Assembly (NCBI RefSeq): GCF_014205215.1
Contig: NZ_JACHNC010000001.1
Location: forward strand, 4,655,001-4,719,000
Direction of reading: 5' to 3'
DNA length: 64,000 bases
From: Actinoplanes lobatus
GTDB lineage: Bacteria > Actinomycetota > Actinomycetes > Mycobacteriales > Micromonosporaceae
A program made the translations under genes and the position numbers. This document shows, piece by piece, positions 15,905-24,206 of the stretch. Position 1 is the stretch's first letter; each line of letters starts with the position of its first letter. The notes under the pieces are model-generated. The model was not told the origin of the DNA and made no database searches. It saw only the letters and a list, made by a program, of their open reading frames with translations.

Positions 15905-17055
15905 GGCTGCCTCCCGACCACCCACATGGAGAAGAACTGCGACCCGCCCCCGTACGCGTGCCCGAGCGCTGTCGCCGCGCCCGGCACCTGGTGCTCCCCG
16001 GCCCGCCCCATCACCTGCATGGCCGCCTCGGCGAACCGCAGCAGGCCGGACGCGCCGATCGGGTTGGAGCAGAGAACCCCGCCGGACGGGTTGACCGGCA
16101 GCGCTCCGCCGATCCGGGTCTCACCGGATTCGACGAGCTTCCATCCTTGCCCCTGACCGACAAATCCAACATTTTCGAGCCACATGGGCTCGAACCATGA
16201 AAAAGGAACGTAAAGTTCGGCGACGTCGATCTCGTCGAGCGGTTGCTTGATTCCGGCGGCGGACCACAGCGCGGCGGCGGCGAGTGCGCCCGCCCGTGGA
16301 TTGACGTGATCCTTACCCGCGTAGAACGTCGGCTCGGTCCGCATGGCGGTCGCCCTGATCCAGGCAACCTGCCGCGACGAGGCCTCAGCGGCTGCCTGAT
16401 CGCCGATCACCAGGGCGCACGCGCCGTCCGAGGAGGGGCACGTCTCGTCGTACCGGATCGGATCCCACAGCATGGGGGATCTCTGCACTGATTCGAGCGT
16501 GATGTCCGGCTGCCGCAGATGCGCGTAGGGGTTCAGGGCCCCGTTGCGACGGTCCTTCACGGCCACCAGCGCGCCGATGTGGTCCGGAGCAGCATATTTC
16601 CGGATATATGAGCGTAGATGCGGTGCGAAGTACCCGCCCGCCCCCGCCGTGATCGGCGCGCTGAACGGCGGCTGGATCGACAATGCCCACATCGCGTTCG
16701 ACTCCGACTGCTTCTCGAACGCCACCGCCAGCACCCGCCGGTGCACCCCGGCCCGGATCAGGCTGGTCGCCACGATCCCCGTCGCCCCGCCCACCGACCC
16801 GGCCGTGTGCACCCGCAGCAGCGGCTTCCCGGCCGCCCCGATCGCGTCGGCGAGGAACAGCTCGGGCATCATCACGCCCTCGAACAGGTCCGGCGCCTTA
16901 CCCAGCACCACCGCGTCGATCTGATCCCATCCGGTCCCCGCGTCGGCCAGCGCCCGGTCGATCGCCTCCCGGCACAGCCCGGCCATCGACACGTCGGTGC
17001 GCCGGGTGCGGTGCTCCGTCTGCCCGGTTCCGAGTACAGCGGCCCTGCGCATCAC
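15901..17055 (-). CDS. ltp3: Ltp3-type thiolase-fold protein (steroid side-chain aldolase), 384 aa
   Basis: The protein is an SCP2-thiolase homologue close to Rv3523. In Rhodococcus, Ltp3 and Ltp4 are needed to cleave C24-branched sterol side chains, apparently as aldol lyases. The usual nucleophilic cysteine region reads VHTAGSVGG, so the thiolase Cys is missing, which fits a non-thiolytic role. C-terminal GHAYGGGSQF and SNPIGASG motifs are present. GTG 17055 and ATG 17052 are both possible starts, and both overlap the ltp4 stop. Its own stop overlaps the oxidase start. The gene order matches Rv3521-Rv3522-Rv3523. Confidence 0.88.
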   Translation of the reverse strand: MMRRAAVLGTGQTEHRTRRTDVSMAGLCREAIDRALADAGTGWDQIDAVVLGKAPDLFEGVMMPELFLADAIGAAGKPLLRVHTAGSVGGATGIVATSLIRAGVHRRVLAVAFEKQSESNAMWALSIQPPFSAPITAGAGGYFAPHLRSYIRKYAAPDHIGALVAVKDRRNGALNPYAHLRQPDITLESVQRSPMLWDPIRYDETCPSSDGACALVIGDQAAAEASSRQVAWIRATAMRTEPTFYAGKDHVNPRAGALAAAALWSAAGIKQPLDEIDVAELYVPFSWFEPMWLENVGFVGQGQGWKLVESGETRIGGALPVNPSGGVLCSNPIGASGLLRFAEAAMQVMGRAGEHQVPGAATALGHAYGGGSQFFSMWVVGRQP

Positions 17056-18008
17056 GCCTCCAGCACACAGACGAGGTTCTGCTGCAACGCGGGCCCGCTC
17101 GTGGCGTGCCCCACCGCGGTCCGCGCCCGGCCGGACATCACCTCGCCGGCCGCCGACCCGATCCGCGACAGCCCGGCCGAGAACATCGCGTTCGCGCCGA
17201 ACGGCAGGTAGGAGCCGGCCCGGACGACCTCGCGCAGCAGCAGCTCCTGATGGGTGAACGGGGCGTGCAGCGCGGCCACGTCCACCGTGCCGTCAAGGCC
17301 GGCGTCCCGGGCCGCCGCGACCGCCGACGGCACCGTGGTCAGATCCCGCTCACCGAGGCCCTGCGGATCCACGCGATGCGCGAAACCGGAGATCCGGGCG
17401 GGGCGCTCCCGCAACCGCCGGGCACGATCACTCGCGGCCAGGACGACCGCCGCGGCACCATCGGCGACGCGCGCCACGTCGTGTTCCCGCAACGGACAGG
17501 AGAGGTACGGTCCTTCCGCGCGCCGCCCCACCACCCGGGCCATGTCGTCCTCGGTGAACAGTCCCGCGTCCAGTGCCAGCCGGGCCTGCAACGCCGCGAT
17601 GCCCACCGCGCCCGGCCACAGCGGCGCCACCGTGTACGGGTCCAGCTGCAACGACAGCACCCGGTCCAGGTCGCCGGCCGTGCCCTTGCCGAACCCGTAC
17701 ACCAGCGCGGTCTCCGCCTCCCCGGCCAGGATCTTGAGGTACGCCTCGTACAGTGCCCACGCCGCGTCCATCTCGACGTGCGACTCGGCGATCGGCGGCA
17801 CCGCCCCGATCGCGTCCACCGCGCTGACGAACGAGAACGCCCGCCCGGCCAGGTAGTCCGACGACCCGGAACACCAGAAGTCGACCTCGCGGCGGCCCAG
17901 CCCGGCGTCCTCCAGAGCGGCCGTGATGACCGGGACCAGCGTCTCCACCCCGCTCGTGGTGAGCGAGGTGCCCGCACTGGAGAAACCGACGACCGCGACG
18001 GTGTTCAT
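17052..18008 (-). CDS. ltp4: Ltp4-type thiolase-fold protein, 318 aa
   Basis: This is a partner thiolase-like protein resembling Rv3522. It lacks a recognisable catalytic cysteine (the corresponding region reads VEMDAAWALYEAY) and ends SGPALQQNLVCVLEA. It is shorter than Ltp3 (318 against 384 residues). ATG 18008 is preceded by GGAGG inside the 26-codon frame at 18005-18085. By analogy with Ltp2 and its DUF35 partner, Ltp3/Ltp4 and the DUF35 protein may form one complex that splits the beta-hydroxy side-chain CoA; this is inference. Confidence 0.85.
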   Translation of the reverse strand: MNTVAVVGFSSAGTSLTTSGVETLVPVITAALEDAGLGRREVDFWCSGSSDYLAGRAFSFVSAVDAIGAVPPIAESHVEMDAAWALYEAYLKILAGEAETALVYGFGKGTAGDLDRVLSLQLDPYTVAPLWPGAVGIAALQARLALDAGLFTEDDMARVVGRRAEGPYLSCPLREHDVARVADGAAAVVLAASDRARRLRERPARISGFAHRVDPQGLGERDLTTVPSAVAAARDAGLDGTVDVAALHAPFTHQELLLREVVRAGSYLPFGANAMFSAGLSRIGSAAGEVMSGRARTAVGHATSGPALQQNLVCVLEA

Positions 18009-18085
18009 GCCGCCGCCTCCGCTTCGCTCCGGCGTCGCCATGAATTGAGCACTGAGCTCGATGATTCGCTCGCAAGCTCGCTCAT
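18005..18085 (-). CDS. Translationally coupled 26-aa mini-ORF between DUF35 and ltp4
   Basis: This frame starts at ATG 18085, which overlaps the DUF35 stop (ATGA), and ends with a TGA that overlaps the ltp4 ATG (ATGA). It begins MSELASESSSSVLNS, then has a basic RRR and an acidic-alanine end. The DNA contains the imperfect repeat GAGCGAGCTTGCGAGCGAAT and ends in GGAGG, which serves as the ribosome site for ltp4. It may act as a coupling leader, not as a functional peptide. No family is recognised. Confidence 0.5.
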   Translation of the reverse strand: MSELASESSSSVLNSWRRRSEAEAAA

Positions 18086-19038
18086 AGGTGCTCCCCGTAC
18101 GACTCGTAGGGGGCGTCCGGCTCTCCGGTCGGCTCGAAGTGGTCGATGTTCTCCGGCGTGGTGGACCATCGCGACCGGTCCCGCCAGACCGCGGCCACCC
18201 GCATCCCCATCCGCACGTCCGCGGCCTCGACACCGAGGATCAGGTGCGAGATCGGGATGTCGGCACCGTCCAGCAGCACCTGCGCCACCACGTACGGCGG
18301 GGTCAGCCGCTGCCCCGCGAACGGCACGTTGACCACGCAGAACGTGGTGACCATGCCGCGGTCGGCCACCTCCACCACCTCGTCCGGCGCCACCCCGTCG
18401 GCGGGGCAGACGCGCGGGGGGACGTACACCTTCCGGCAGGCCGGGCAGCGCTGGCCGATGATCCGCCCCTGTTCCAGGGCCCGCAGGTAGCGGTCCTCCT
18501 CGGCGGACGTGGTGTGCTGGTAGTGCAGCCGGATCGGGGTGGTCATGATCTCCACCGGCTCGAACTCTTCCGATATTTCGGAAATGTCGGATTCTCCGGG
18601 CTCGAAGCATGCGATGTCCCGGATGTGGCCGGTTCTTTGCGCAGACCAGCGAATTCGCACCCGCATCCCGGTGTTCAGGTCCTCCGCGTCCACCGCGTGC
18701 AACAGCGGCGTGTCCGCGCCGTCCAGCCGGATCAGCGCCCACCCGAACGGCCGGTCCAGCGGCTGCCCCTCGACCGGCCGCGGGTTCCACGTCCAGCTCA
18801 CCACGGTCCCGGTGGGCGACACCTCGACCAGGTCGGTGACCGGCTCGTGGGTGACCGGGTCGTACTCCAGCGGCGGCACGTGCACCCGCCCGTCCGAGGT
18901 CCGCGCACCCAGCACCCGCCGCTCCCGCAGCCCCGCCATGAACCGGCCCAGCACCGGCCCGAGCGAGCGCGTGTAGTCGAAGGCGATGGTCAGCGGTGCC
19001 GCGAGGGTATCCACGTCGATGAGTGAAACACGTTCCAA
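18082..19038 (-). CDS. DUF35 OB-fold/zinc-ribbon protein (Rv3521-like), 318 aa
   Basis: Two OB-fold DUF35-type halves are joined. The first covers about residues 30-160. The second starts near 165 and contains a rubredoxin-like zinc ribbon (QRCPACRKVYVPPRVCP). Such proteins bind thiolase-fold Ltp enzymes and channel acyl-CoA, as in the Ltp2-ChsH2 complex. The TTG at 19038 lies inside a KstR box; GTG 19014 (VDTLAAPLT) is a credible alternative start. It is first in the operon DUF35, mini-ORF, ltp4, ltp3, oxidase. Confidence 0.85.
   Translation of the reverse strand: MERVSLIDVDTLAAPLTIAFDYTRSLGPVLGRFMAGLRERRVLGARTSDGRVHVPPLEYDPVTHEPVTDLVEVSPTGTVVSWTWNPRPVEGQPLDRPFGWALIRLDGADTPLLHAVDAEDLNTGMRVRIRWSAQRTGHIRDIACFEPGESDISEISEEFEPVEIMTTPIRLHYQHTTSAEEDRYLRALEQGRIIGQRCPACRKVYVPPRVCPADGVAPDEVVEVADRGMVTTFCVVNVPFAGQRLTPPYVVAQVLLDGADIPISHLILGVEAADVRMGMRVAAVWRDRSRWSTTPENIDHFEPTGEPDAPYESYGEHL
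19024..19037. promoter_or_regulatory. KstR-type operator (DUF35-ltp4-ltp3 operon)
   Basis: TGAAACACGTTCCA fits TNNAACNNGTTNNA exactly. It overlaps the proposed TTG start of the DUF35 gene, which argues for transcription starting close by or for the GTG 19014 start. Confidence 0.75.
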
Positions 19039-19079
19039 TCTCAGCGGGCAAGGACCGTGTACAGACGCTTTCTCATCGA

Positions 19080-19093
19080 TGGAACCAGTTATA
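19080..19093. promoter_or_regulatory. KstR-type operator (acyl-CoA synthetase at 19104)
   Basis: TGGAACCAGTTATA fits TNNAACNNGTTNNA exactly and lies 10 bases before ATG 19104. With the 19024 site it gives each of the two divergent operons its own box. Confidence 0.78.
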
Positions 19094-19103
19094 GAGTCGG
19101 GCC

Positions 19104-20639
19104 ATGACGGGCATCGGGATGTGGACCATCGCGGCCGAGCGGCCGCAGCTCGCGGCCATCGTGGACCCGGACGGCCGCACCCTCACCTACGGCGAACTCG
19201 CCACCGGGGCCGACCGGATCGGGCGCGGCCTGCGCGACGCCGGGCTGGAAGCCGGCGACACCATCGCACTGCTGCTGCCCAACGGCGCCGACATCCTCAC
19301 CGCCTACTTCGCGGCCGCCCAGATCGGGCTCCACGTCGTACCGTTGAACTGGCATCTCACCGCCGCCGAGATCGGCTACATCCTGCGCGACTGCGGCGCC
19401 CGCGCCTTCATCGCGCACGAGCGTTTCGCCGAGGCGGCGCGCGAGGCCGGCTCCTCCGTGCCCTCCCGCTTCGCGGTCGGCGACATCCCGGGCTTCGTGC
19501 CCCTGTCCACCCTGGGCACGGGCGGATCAGGCAGACCCTTCCCTCGTACGCTCGGCGCGCTCATGGTCTACACGTCCGGCACGTCCGGGCGGCCCAAAGG
19601 GGTACGCCGACCGCTGCTCGGCCTCGACCCCGACCAGGTGCCGCCGGTGTCGCTGTGGTTCTTCGGCCTGTTCGGCCTGCGCCCGTTCGACGATCACGTC
19701 CATCTGTGCTGCTCACCGCTCTACCACACGGCCGTCATGAACTTCGCCGTCATCTCACTCCAGTTCGGGCACACGGTCGTGGTGATGGACCACTGGGACG
19801 CCGAGGAATTCCTCCGGCTGGTGAGCACGCACCGGGGCACCCACAGCCACATGGTGCCCACCCAGTTCCGGCGGCTGCTCGCCCTGCCCGCACACACCCG
19901 CCGGCGGTACGACGTGTCCTCGATGCGCGCCATGATCCACGGGGCCGCGCCCTGCCCGCAGCCGGTGAAACGGGACATGCTCGACTGGTTCGGGCCGGTC
20001 GTGATCGAGTACTACGCGGCCTCCGAGGGCGGCGGCACCCTGATCACCGCCGCCGAATGGCTCCAGCGGCCCGGCTCGGTCGGCCGCGCCTGGCCCGGCT
20101 CCCGCGTCCGGGTCCTCGACGACGACGGCAAGGACCGGCAGCCCGGCGAACCCGGCACCGTCTACCTCCAGATGGGCGACGCCACCTTCGAATACCACGG
20201 TGACGCCGAGAAGACCCGGGCCTCCTGGCGGGACCGCATGTTCACCGTCGGCGACATCGGCTACCTCGACGACGACGGCTACCTGTTCCTCTGCGACCGG
20301 GCCAGCGACGTGATCATCACCGGGGGCGTCAACGTCTACCCCGCCGAGATCGAGAACGAACTGGCCGTCCACCCGGCGGTCGCCGACGCCGCGGTCTTCG
20401 GCATCCCGCACGACGAGTGGGGCGAGGAGATCAAAGCCGTGGTCCAGCCCCACCCCGGCATCACCCCCGGCCCCGCCCTCACCACCGAACTGCTCGCCTT
20501 CCTGGCCGGCCGGGTGGCCCGCTTCAAACTGCCCCGCACCGTCGACTACGTCGCCGAACTGCCCCGCGACCCGAACGGCAAGCTCTACAAACGCCTCCTC
20601 CGCGACCCGTACTGGTCCGGCCGCGACCGCGCGATCTAG
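19104..20639 (+). CDS. Acyl-CoA synthetase, sterol regulon, 511 aa
   Basis: This AMP-forming ligase has the P-loop YTSGTSGRPKG, YYAASEGGG at the adenine site, TVGDIGYLDDDG and a C-terminal NGKLYKR lysine. The KstR-type box directly upstream and the divergent ltp operon place it in sterol catabolism, probably activating a sterol-derived or side-chain acid. It resembles mycobacterial FadD17-type ligases, but the orthology is not secure. It is monocistronic and followed by the repeat block at 20.65 kb. Confidence 0.88.
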   Translation: MTGIGMWTIAAERPQLAAIVDPDGRTLTYGELATGADRIGRGLRDAGLEAGDTIALLLPNGADILTAYFAAAQIGLHVVPLNWHLTAAEIGYILRDCGARAFIAHERFAEAAREAGSSVPSRFAVGDIPGFVPLSTLGTGGSGRPFPRTLGALMVYTSGTSGRPKGVRRPLLGLDPDQVPPVSLWFFGLFGLRPFDDHVHLCCSPLYHTAVMNFAVISLQFGHTVVVMDHWDAEEFLRLVSTHRGTHSHMVPTQFRRLLALPAHTRRRYDVSSMRAMIHGAAPCPQPVKRDMLDWFGPVVIEYYAASEGGGTLITAAEWLQRPGSVGRAWPGSRVRVLDDDGKDRQPGEPGTVYLQMGDATFEYHGDAEKTRASWRDRMFTVGDIGYLDDDGYLFLCDRASDVIITGGVNVYPAEIENELAVHPAVADAAVFGIPHDEWGEEIKAVVQPHPGITPGPALTTELLAFLAGRVARFKLPRTVDYVAELPRDPNGKLYKRLLRDPYWSGRDRAI

Positions 20640-20647
20640 AGACCGTC

Positions 20648-20800
20648 GAGGTCCGCGTTTCACTTCCGGATCTTCCCCGGTACGCGTGACGTCGTCCCGC
20701 CTCATCCGTCCCCGTCCCGTCCGTGCGGCGCCGGCTTGCGTCGTGGTCCGGCCTGTGCCGCGCCCGCCGGGCTGAGATCGGTCGGATACCCCCGCATGCG
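20648..20800. repeat. Mosaic intergenic repeat, left part
   Basis: The segment TCGAGGTCCGCGTTTCACTT, then CCCCGGTACGCGTGACGTCG, then the CGCCCGCCGGGCTGAGATCG block recurs at 47,305-47,465 and partly at 1-60 and 763-880. It sits directly after the acyl-CoA synthetase stop. Confidence 0.75.
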
Positions 20801-20810
20801 CTACCGGTCG

Positions 20811-21090
20811 CGCCGGGTGGGTGGTTGGGGTGGTGATCGCTAGGCATGCGGGGTGCTGCTTGCGGCCGTGACGCCGGTTGCGCTGGGTGGGTGGTTGGGG
20901 TGGTGATCGCCAGGCATGCGGGGTGCTGCTCGCGGCCGTGACGCCGGTTGCGCTGGGTGGGTGGTTGGGGTGGTGATCGCTAGGCATGCGGGGTGCTGCT
21001 TGCGGCCGTGACGCCGGTTGCGCTGGGTGGGTGGTTGGGGTGGTGATCGCCAGGCATGCGGGGTGCTGCTCGCGGCCGTCACGCCGGTTG
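20811..21090. repeat. 70-bp tandem repeat, four units
   Basis: Four 70-base units begin at 20,811, 20,881, 20,951 and 21,021. Units 1 and 3 carry CTAGGCATG with GCTTGCGG, and units 2 and 4 carry CCAGGCATG with GCTCGCGG, so the array is really two 140-base repeats. There are no spacers, so it is not a CRISPR array. No gene is visible in it. Confidence 0.92.
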
Positions 21091-21199
21091 CGCCAGGGGG
21101 TGGTGGCGTTTGACGGCGGTCGTGCCATCGCGCTAGGTGGAAATGGGGCTTTCGCCGGAAACAGGCGCCCGTTTCGCCCGCTTTGCACGCCGCTGTTGT

Positions 21200-21251
21200 G
21201 CGATCTTGAACGATTTGCCACCCGAGGCGGTGGTAAATCGTTCAAGATCGC
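21200..21251. repeat. Dispersed 52-base palindrome, copy 5
   Basis: Left arm GCGATCTTGAACGATTT and right arm AAATCGTTCAAGATCGC continue inward to CCACC/GGTGG, with one mismatch in 23 base pairs. It shares flanks (CGCCGCTGTTGT before, TCCGGGTGACG after) with copy 6 at 47.5 kb. Confidence 0.88.
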
Positions 21252-21517
21252 TCCGGGTGACGCGTCCTGCTGGCGAGGGATTGCGGATTCGGCCGTGGGC
21301 AGCCAAGAAGAACACTCTCCGACGACCTCTATTTGCCACAAGGGCCGGTGAGTGGGCTCCCTTGCTCACACGGAGTTCTGGCCGGTCGGGGTTCGGGGTG
21401 AGTGCGCAGGAAAGCCACCGATGGGGTGACCGGCGCAACGGCTGAGAGCGGGCAACCCGGGTGCCTGGCGGGCAAGACCGTGACCAGCCGCCCAGCGTGA
21501 CCGGTCGCCGAGGGGCG

Positions 21518-21632
21518 GGGGCCGGCGTCCCGGCCGTGAGGGGGCCGGCGTCCCGGCCGTGAGGGAGCCGGCGTCTCGGCCGTGAGGGGGCCGGCGTCTC
21601 GGCCGTGAGGGAGCCGGCGCCCCGGCCGTGAC
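21518..21632. repeat. 23-bp tandem repeat, five units
   Basis: Five units close to GGGGCCGGCGTCCCGGCC plus GTGAG run without a break. The related block at 47,640-47,664 has a single unit in the same context, so copy number has changed between the two intergenic elements. Confidence 0.9.
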
Positions 21633-21639
21633 CGGCGGC

Positions 21640-21710
21640 AGGCAGGGGTGGTGGCGATCGGGGTGGCCTGCCCGGTCACCGATCTACGCCCGGCGGGCGC
21701 GTCGCGGGCT
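21640..21710. repeat. Mosaic intergenic repeat, right part
   Basis: GGTGGTGGCGATCGGGGTGG, then CCTGC, then CGATCTACGCCCGGCGGGCG recurs at 47,679-47,740. The CGCCCGGCGGGCG part is the reverse complement of the left-part block at 20,761, so the whole element is bounded by inverted sequences. The rest of the 20,640-21,780 gap holds no gene. Confidence 0.65.
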
Positions 21711-21780
21711 TGACCCGGCAGTGGCTCGCGGGGGTGCCGCGGGACGGGGTGGTTTGGCGGGAACGGCCACGTCCGTACGA

Positions 21781-22560
21781 TCAAACGCCTTTGAAGTGGG
21801 GTTTTCGTTTTTCGATGAAGGCGCGCGGGCCCTCCTTGGCGTCCTCGGACATGAAGACGCGCGTGCCGATGCGGGATTCGAGGGCGAACGCCTCGTTCTC
21901 GGGCAGGCCCTCGGTCTCGCGGATGGTGCGGAGGATGGCCTGTACGGCGAGGGGGCCGTTCGCGGCGATCGTCTCGGCGATTTTCAAGGCATGCGCCAGG
22001 GCTTCGCCATCGGGGACGACGTGGCCGATCAGGCCGGCGTCGCGGGCCTCGAAAGCGGTCAGATGGCGGCCGGTGAGCAGCAGGTCGGCGGCGACCGTGT
22101 AGGGCAGCTGGCGCGGCAGCCGGACCGCCGAACCGCCGAGCGGGAACAGCCCCCACCGGGCCTCGGAGACACCGAAGCGGGCGCTCTCGCCGGCCACCCG
22201 CACGTCGGTGGCCTGGAGGATCTCGGTGCCGCCGGCGACGGCCGGACCCTCCACGGCCGCGATCAGCGGCTTGGTGAGGCGGCGGCCTTTGAGCAGCGCG
22301 TCGATGCGGGACAGGTCGGTGCCGTTGGACCGGAACCCGTCGCCGGGGTGCTCGGCGGTCATGGCGCGCAGGTCGGCGCCCGCACAGAACGCGCCACCCG
22401 CGCCGGTCAGGATCGCCACCCGGATCGACGGGTCGGTGTCGACCCGGTCCCAGGCGTCGCGCATCACCGCCATCATCGCGGGGGAGAGCGCGTTGCGGAC
22501 CTCCGGCCGGTTCATGGTGACGATCAGGATCGGTCCGCGCTGTTCGACGAGAGCGTCCAC
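21781..22560 (-). CDS. echA19: Enoyl-CoA hydratase EchA19, 259 aa
   Basis: This crotonase-fold enzyme hydrates steroid side-chain enoyl-CoAs during beta-oxidation. The oxyanion-hole motifs are [18 protein letters not shown] and [20 protein letters not shown], followed by [20 protein letters not shown]. The start is GTG 22560. Divergent placement next to fadD19 is the same as in Mycobacterium tuberculosis (Rv3516/Rv3515c), which supports the name. The KstR-type box at 22,599 lies between the two starts. Confidence 0.88.
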   Translation of the reverse strand: MDALVEQRGPILIVTMNRPEVRNALSPAMMAVMRDAWDRVDTDPSIRVAILTGAGGAFCAGADLRAMTAEHPGDGFRSNGTDLSRIDALLKGRRLTKPLIAAVEGPAVAGGTEILQATDVRVAGESARFGVSEARWGLFPLGGSAVRLPRQLPYTVAADLLLTGRHLTAFEARDAGLIGHVVPDGEALAHALKIAETIAANGPLAVQAILRTIRETEGLPENEAFALESRIGTRVFMSEDAKEGPRAFIEKRKPHFKGV

Positions 22561-22598
22561 CCGGTTTCCCTCCCAGTGCCAAACTCTTGCTCCGGAAC

Positions 22599-22612
22599 GA
22601 TAACAGGTTCTA
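22599..22612. promoter_or_regulatory. KstR-type operator, echA19/fadD19
   Basis: GATAACAGGTTCTA matches TNNAACNNGTTNNA except for the first base. It lies 38 bases from the echA19 start and 10 bases from ATG 22623, so it can control both genes. Confidence 0.7.
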
Positions 22613-22622
22613 CTTTGCGTTG

Positions 22623-24206
22623 ATGGCGGCCAATATTGCGGACCTGTTCGAGCACGCGGTCGACGCCTTCGCCGATCGCGTCGCGGTGGCCTGCGGCGAG
22701 CGTGAGACCACCTACGCGGAGCTGGAGGAGAGCGCCAACCGTTTGGCCCATTTCCTGCGAAGTCGAGGAGTGGGCAAGGGCGCCCACGTCGGGCTGTACG
22801 CGGGCAACTCGATCGAGGCCGTGGTGGCCATGATCGCCGTGTACAAACTGCGCGCCGTGGTCGTCAACGTCAACTACCGATATGTAGAGAACGAGTTACA
22901 GTACCTGTTCGAGGACGCCTCGCTGACCGCGCTGATCCACGACCGCGGATTCTCGGCGAAGGTCCGGGCCGTGGGCGGCGGCCTGCACACCACGGTCGCC
23001 CTGCCGGACGGGACCGATGCCGACATCCCGGGCGTCTCCTATGCGGACGCCGTCGCCGCCGGCAAACCCGACCGTGACTTCGAGCCCCGTGAGGGCGACG
23101 ACATCTACCTGCTCTACACCGGCGGCACCACCGGCTATCCGAAGGGCGTCATCTGGCGGCACGAGGACGTGTGGCGGGTTCTCGGCGGTGGCATCGATTT
23201 CATGTCGGGCATCCCCCTCGAGGACGAGTGGGCCCAGTCCCGGCGCGGCGCCGAGATGCCGCCGATGGCCCGGTTCTGCCTCGCCCCGCTCATCCACGGC
23301 AACGCCCAGTGGGCCGCCCTCGCGGCGCTGTTCGGCGGCGACACCGTGGTGTTCCTGCCCCACTTCGACCCGGACGAGGTGTGGCAGGTGATCGAGCGCC
23401 GCCAGGTCAACGTGGTGGTCCTGATCGGCGACGCGATGGCCCGGCCGATCATCGAGGCCTACCTGGCCGGCAACTACGACGGATCCTCCCTGGTGGCGAT
23501 TTCGTCCAGTGCCGCCCTGTTCTCGCCGTCGGTGAAGCGGCAGTACCTGGAGGCGCTGCCGAACGTGATGGTCACCGACGCGATCGGCTCGTCGGAGACT
23601 GGGTTCGCCGGCATCGGCATCGTCGCCGACGTGCAGGGCGGCGCCGTCGACGGGCCGCGGGTGATGCCCGGTCCGGACACCATCGTCATCGACGAGTACG
23701 GCCAGAAGGCCCCACCCGGCGTCGTCGGCCGACTGGCCCGCGGCGGGCACGTGCCGCTCGGCTACTACAAGGACCCGGAGAAGACCGCGGCGCTGCTCAC
23801 CGAAGTGGACGGGGTCCGCTACGCGATACCCGGTGACCTGGCCCGGATCGAGGAGGACGGCACCCTCACCCTGCTCGGCCGTGGCAACACGTGCGTCAAC
23901 ACCGGTGGCGAGAAGGTCTTCCCCGAAGAGGTCGAAGGCGCCCTGAAAGCCCATCCCGACGTGTTCGACGCCCTCGTCATCGGAACGCCCGACGACCGGC
24001 TCGGCCAGAAGGTGGTGGCCCTCGTCCAGGCGCGCCCCGGCGCCGATCTCGACCTGGACGAACTGGACACCCACGTGCGCCATCGCATCGCCGGCTACAA
24101 GGTGCCGCGCCGGATCTGGGTGGTCGACGGGATCCAGCGCACCATCAGCGGCAAGGCCGACTACCGGTGGGCGCACTCCTACGCGAGGGAGCACCATGCG
24201 GACTGA
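22623..24206 (+). CDS. fadD19: Sterol side-chain CoA ligase FadD19, 527 aa
   Basis: It activates the carboxylated side chain of sterols; in Rhodococcus it is required for C24-branched phytosterols. Signature stretches are [53 protein letters not shown] and the terminal GKADYRWA, all close to Rv3515c. ATG 22623 ([16 protein letters not shown]) matches the usual start; the longer frame from 22587 would include the operator. It overlaps the next gene by 11 bases, forming an operon. Confidence 0.93.
   Translation: MAANIADLFEHAVDAFADRVAVACGERETTYAELEESANRLAHFLRSRGVGKGAHVGLYAGNSIEAVVAMIAVYKLRAVVVNVNYRYVENELQYLFEDASLTALIHDRGFSAKVRAVGGGLHTTVALPDGTDADIPGVSYADAVAAGKPDRDFEPREGDDIYLLYTGGTTGYPKGVIWRHEDVWRVLGGGIDFMSGIPLEDEWAQSRRGAEMPPMARFCLAPLIHGNAQWAALAALFGGDTVVFLPHFDPDEVWQVIERRQVNVVVLIGDAMARPIIEAYLAGNYDGSSLVAISSSAALFSPSVKRQYLEALPNVMVTDAIGSSETGFAGIGIVADVQGGAVDGPRVMPGPDTIVIDEYGQKAPPGVVGRLARGGHVPLGYYKDPEKTAALLTEVDGVRYAIPGDLARIEEDGTLTLLGRGNTCVNTGGEKVFPEEVEGALKAHPDVFDALVIGTPDDRLGQKVVALVQARPGADLDLDELDTHVRHRIAGYKVPRRIWVVDGIQRTISGKADYRWAHSYAREHHAD

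Noticed and set aside
20811..21632. Possible CRISPR array or repetitive protein
   Set aside because: The repeats are directly tandem with no unique spacers, no cas gene is near, and the encoded peptides (SSTPHAWRSPPQ type) have no start signal or family match.
22587..22622. Longer FadD19 with start at 22587
   Set aside because: The extra 12 codons read through the KstR-type box and have no counterpart in FadD19 proteins. ATG 22623 fits the usual N-terminus.
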